A model generated the notes under the pieces. It saw nothing but the letters and a program-made list of their open reading frames with translations. It was not told where the DNA came from and made no database searches. The translations under genes and the position numbers were made by a program. Below are positions 7,680-8,416 of a stretch of DNA of 8,416 bases, in pieces. Within the stretch, counting starts at the first letter, position 1; each line of letters opens with the position of its first letter. This stretch comes from Lysobacterales bacterium (GTDB lineage: Bacteria > Pseudomonadota > Gammaproteobacteria > Xanthomonadales > SZUA-36): the NCBI GenBank assembly GCA_030637665.1, contig DAOWGA010000064.1:1-8416 (forward strand), in the 5' to 3' direction.

Positions 7680-7699
7680 TTACACCCTATCTGGTGTGA
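7680..7699. promoter_or_regulatory. Dyad ACACC-N6-GGTGT, possible operator upstream of glcB
   Basis: ACACC (7682-7686) and GGTGT (7693-7697) form a perfect 5-base dyad around a 6-base spacer, with one further outer pair (7680/7699) after a mismatch. It lies 63-82 bases upstream of the glcB start, a position suited to a transcription factor. No regulator family can be assigned. A 16-base dyad is a modest signal and may be coincidental. Confidence 0.3.
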
Positions 7700-7782
7700 A
7701 TGCAGCCATTTCTCAACAGCTGCAGATCTGGAATTCTATACCGCCTGGTCGTCATCGGCTATGCATCTAAAGTAGAAATATA

Positions 7783-7804
7783 GTTTACGTTAACGTAAAC
7801 GTAA
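7783..7804 (+). promoter_or_regulatory. LiuR-type operator: perfect 18-base palindrome with three ACGT boxes
   Basis: GTTTACGTTAACGTAAAC (7783-7800) is a perfect palindrome. ACGT occurs at 7787, 7793 and 7799, exactly 6 bases apart, so a second, shifted ACGT pair extends to 7804. It lies 37-58 bases upstream of a MerR-family gene and covers the -35 box and spacer of the predicted promoter, as MerR-type operators do. From memory, LiuR sites in proteobacteria are ACGT-containing palindromes of this style, so autoregulation together with liuA control is the likely role. Confidence 0.75.
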
Positions 7805-7812
7805 GTTATACT
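7784..7812 (+). promoter_or_regulatory. Predicted promoter of liuR-liuA
   Basis: TTTACG (7784-7789, 4 of 6 to TTGACA) and TATACT (7807-7812, 5 of 6 to TATAAT) are 17 bases apart. The palindrome overlaps the -35 box and most of the spacer. Many MerR-activated promoters have 19-20-base spacers; the normal spacing here fits repression by steric block better than the twist-activation mechanism. Transcription would start near 7819, about 20 bases before liuR. Confidence 0.55.
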
Positions 7813-7840
7813 TCCGCAGGTTTCGAAAAAGACTGATTTT

Positions 7841-8245
7841 ATGAGTATCAATTACAGCATCAGCGACCTTGCGGCTGAATTCAATGTGACCACCCGCACC
7901 ATCCGGTTCTACGAGGAAAAAGGTCTGCTGAATCCGGCCCGCGAAGGCAACAGGCGCATTTACCGCCCGGCCGACCGCACCCGTCTGAGACTGATATTAC
8001 GTGGCAAACGACTCGGCTTCAGCCTGGATGAGAGCGCCGAGATTGTACTGATGTATGGCTCGCCTGGTAACAATCGAAGACAGCTGGAAAGACTGATCTC
8101 CCGGATTCGGGAGAAGCGTATCGGCCTGCAACAGCAGCAGGAGGACCTCACGGTCATGCTGGAGGATTTGCAGGACGCCGAAAAGAAATGCCTCGCCGCG
8201 TTTGGGGAACTGGGTCAGAAACGGCCCGCTGAAACTGGAAATTAA
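7841..8245 (+). CDS. liuR: MerR-family transcriptional regulator, LiuR type (leucine/isovalerate utilisation)
   Basis: A 134-residue DNA-binding protein. The N-terminal winged helix-turn-helix covers about residues 5-70: YSISDLAAEFNVTTRTIRFY, then EEKGLLNPAREGNRRIY and GKRLGFSLDESAEIV. A coiled-coil dimerisation helix follows (about 80-120, rich in R, L, Q and E). The C-terminus has only one Cys (KKCLAAFGE), so no metal-binding pair of the MerR/CueR kind is seen; an acyl-CoA-type or other organic signal is more likely. Fifteen bases separate it from an isovaleryl-CoA dehydrogenase gene, the classic liuR-liuA order, and a palindromic operator sits upstream. The ATG at 7841 has only a weak purine stretch (AAAAAGA) ahead of it, but the HTH begins right after it, so no later start is credible. 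The family call is firm; the LiuR role rests on context and overall resemblance. Confidence 0.9.
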   Translation: MSINYSISDLAAEFNVTTRTIRFYEEKGLLNPAREGNRRIYRPADRTRLRLILRGKRLGFSLDESAEIVLMYGSPGNNRRQLERLISRIREKRIGLQQQQEDLTVMLEDLQDAEKKCLAAFGELGQKRPAETGN

Positions 8246-8260
8246 CAGAGAGATGATTTT

Positions 8261-8416
8261 ATGAGTAGCAACTATCCGACGCTGGATTTTGATTTAGGCG
8301 AAGACATTAACATGCTGCGTGAAGCGGTCTATCAGTTCGCCCAGACCGAGATTGCACCGCGCGCTGATCAGATTGACCGGGATAACCTGTTTCCCGCGGA
8401 CCTGTGGCGCAAGCTC
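8261..8416 (+). CDS. liuA: Isovaleryl-CoA dehydrogenase, N-terminal fragment (runs off right edge)
   Basis: Only the first 52 codons are in the window. The translation begins [20 protein letters not shown] and continues [20 protein letters not shown] and [12 protein letters not shown]. This is the N-terminal alpha-helical domain of an acyl-CoA dehydrogenase, with the 'LR..v..Fa..eIaPrA..iD..n.fP.dLW.kl' pattern typical of isovaleryl-CoA dehydrogenases. The FAD enzyme oxidises isovaleryl-CoA to 3-methylcrotonyl-CoA in leucine degradation. The AGAGAG stretch at 8247-8252 is a possible ribosome site. It follows liuR by 15 bases and is probably cotranscribed from the operator-controlled promoter. 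The FAD-binding and catalytic Glu regions lie beyond the edge, so chain specificity rests on N-terminal resemblance and the liuR neighbour. Confidence 0.9.
   Translation, partial: MSSNYPTLDFDLGEDINMLREAVYQFAQTEIAPRADQIDRDNLFPADLWRKL

Noticed and set aside
7718..7736. Cluster of six-base restriction sites (CAGCTG, CTGCAG, AGATCT, GAATTC) resembling a polylinker
   Set aside because: Only four overlapping words with no vector-like flanks; natural intergenic context with operator and promoter next door. CCATGG and ACTAGT near 5408-5430 were likewise taken as chance.

Overview
The window reads as chromosomal DNA of a moderately GC-rich proteobacterium, most likely a gammaproteobacterium. This rests on the gene content (HAE1-type RND pump, malate synthase G, a LiuR-type regulator next to an isovaleryl-CoA dehydrogenase) and on the dominance of G/C-ending codons. 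I cannot fix the genus. Gene density is high, and no RNA gene, CRISPR array, insertion sequence or phage module is visible.

Left part (1-3860, + strand): the C-terminal part of an RND periplasmic adaptor runs, with a 4-base GTGA overlap, into a complete 1030-residue HAE1-family RND permease. Together they would form the inner-membrane and periplasmic parts of a tripartite efflux pump; no outer-membrane channel gene is in view. The first ~440 bases are a puzzle. The adaptor frame stays open there but the translation does not look like an adaptor, while the exactly opposed minus-strand frame is also open and reads like a piece of a large extracellular beta-rich protein. A breakpoint or misassembly near 425-460 is the simplest explanation.

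Middle part (3861-5256, + strand): a two-gene operon encodes a MaoC-fold hydratase and a CitE-like CoA-ester lyase, joined by a 1-base TAATG overlap. It probably hydrates an unsaturated branched acyl-CoA and then cleaves the product. The lyase gene ends inside one arm of a ~150-base imperfect palindrome that fills most of the gap to the next gene.

Right part (5257-8416): a convergent malate synthase G gene (glcB, minus strand) carries an 87-base patch of very AT-rich sequence inside an otherwise GC-rich reading frame. Across a 223-base divergent intergenic region lie a MerR-family regulator of LiuR type and the start of isovaleryl-CoA dehydrogenase (liuA), the head of a leucine/isovalerate degradation operon. 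A promoter overlapped by an 18-base perfect palindrome and three ACGT boxes at 6-base spacing precedes liuR.

Metabolically the middle and right parts fit together. Leucine breakdown gives acetyl-CoA and acetoacetate, a CitE-like lyase can release acetyl-CoA, pyruvate or glyoxylate according to substrate, and malate synthase G condenses glyoxylate with acetyl-CoA. That coupling is inference from gene neighbourhood and family membership, not something the sequence proves.
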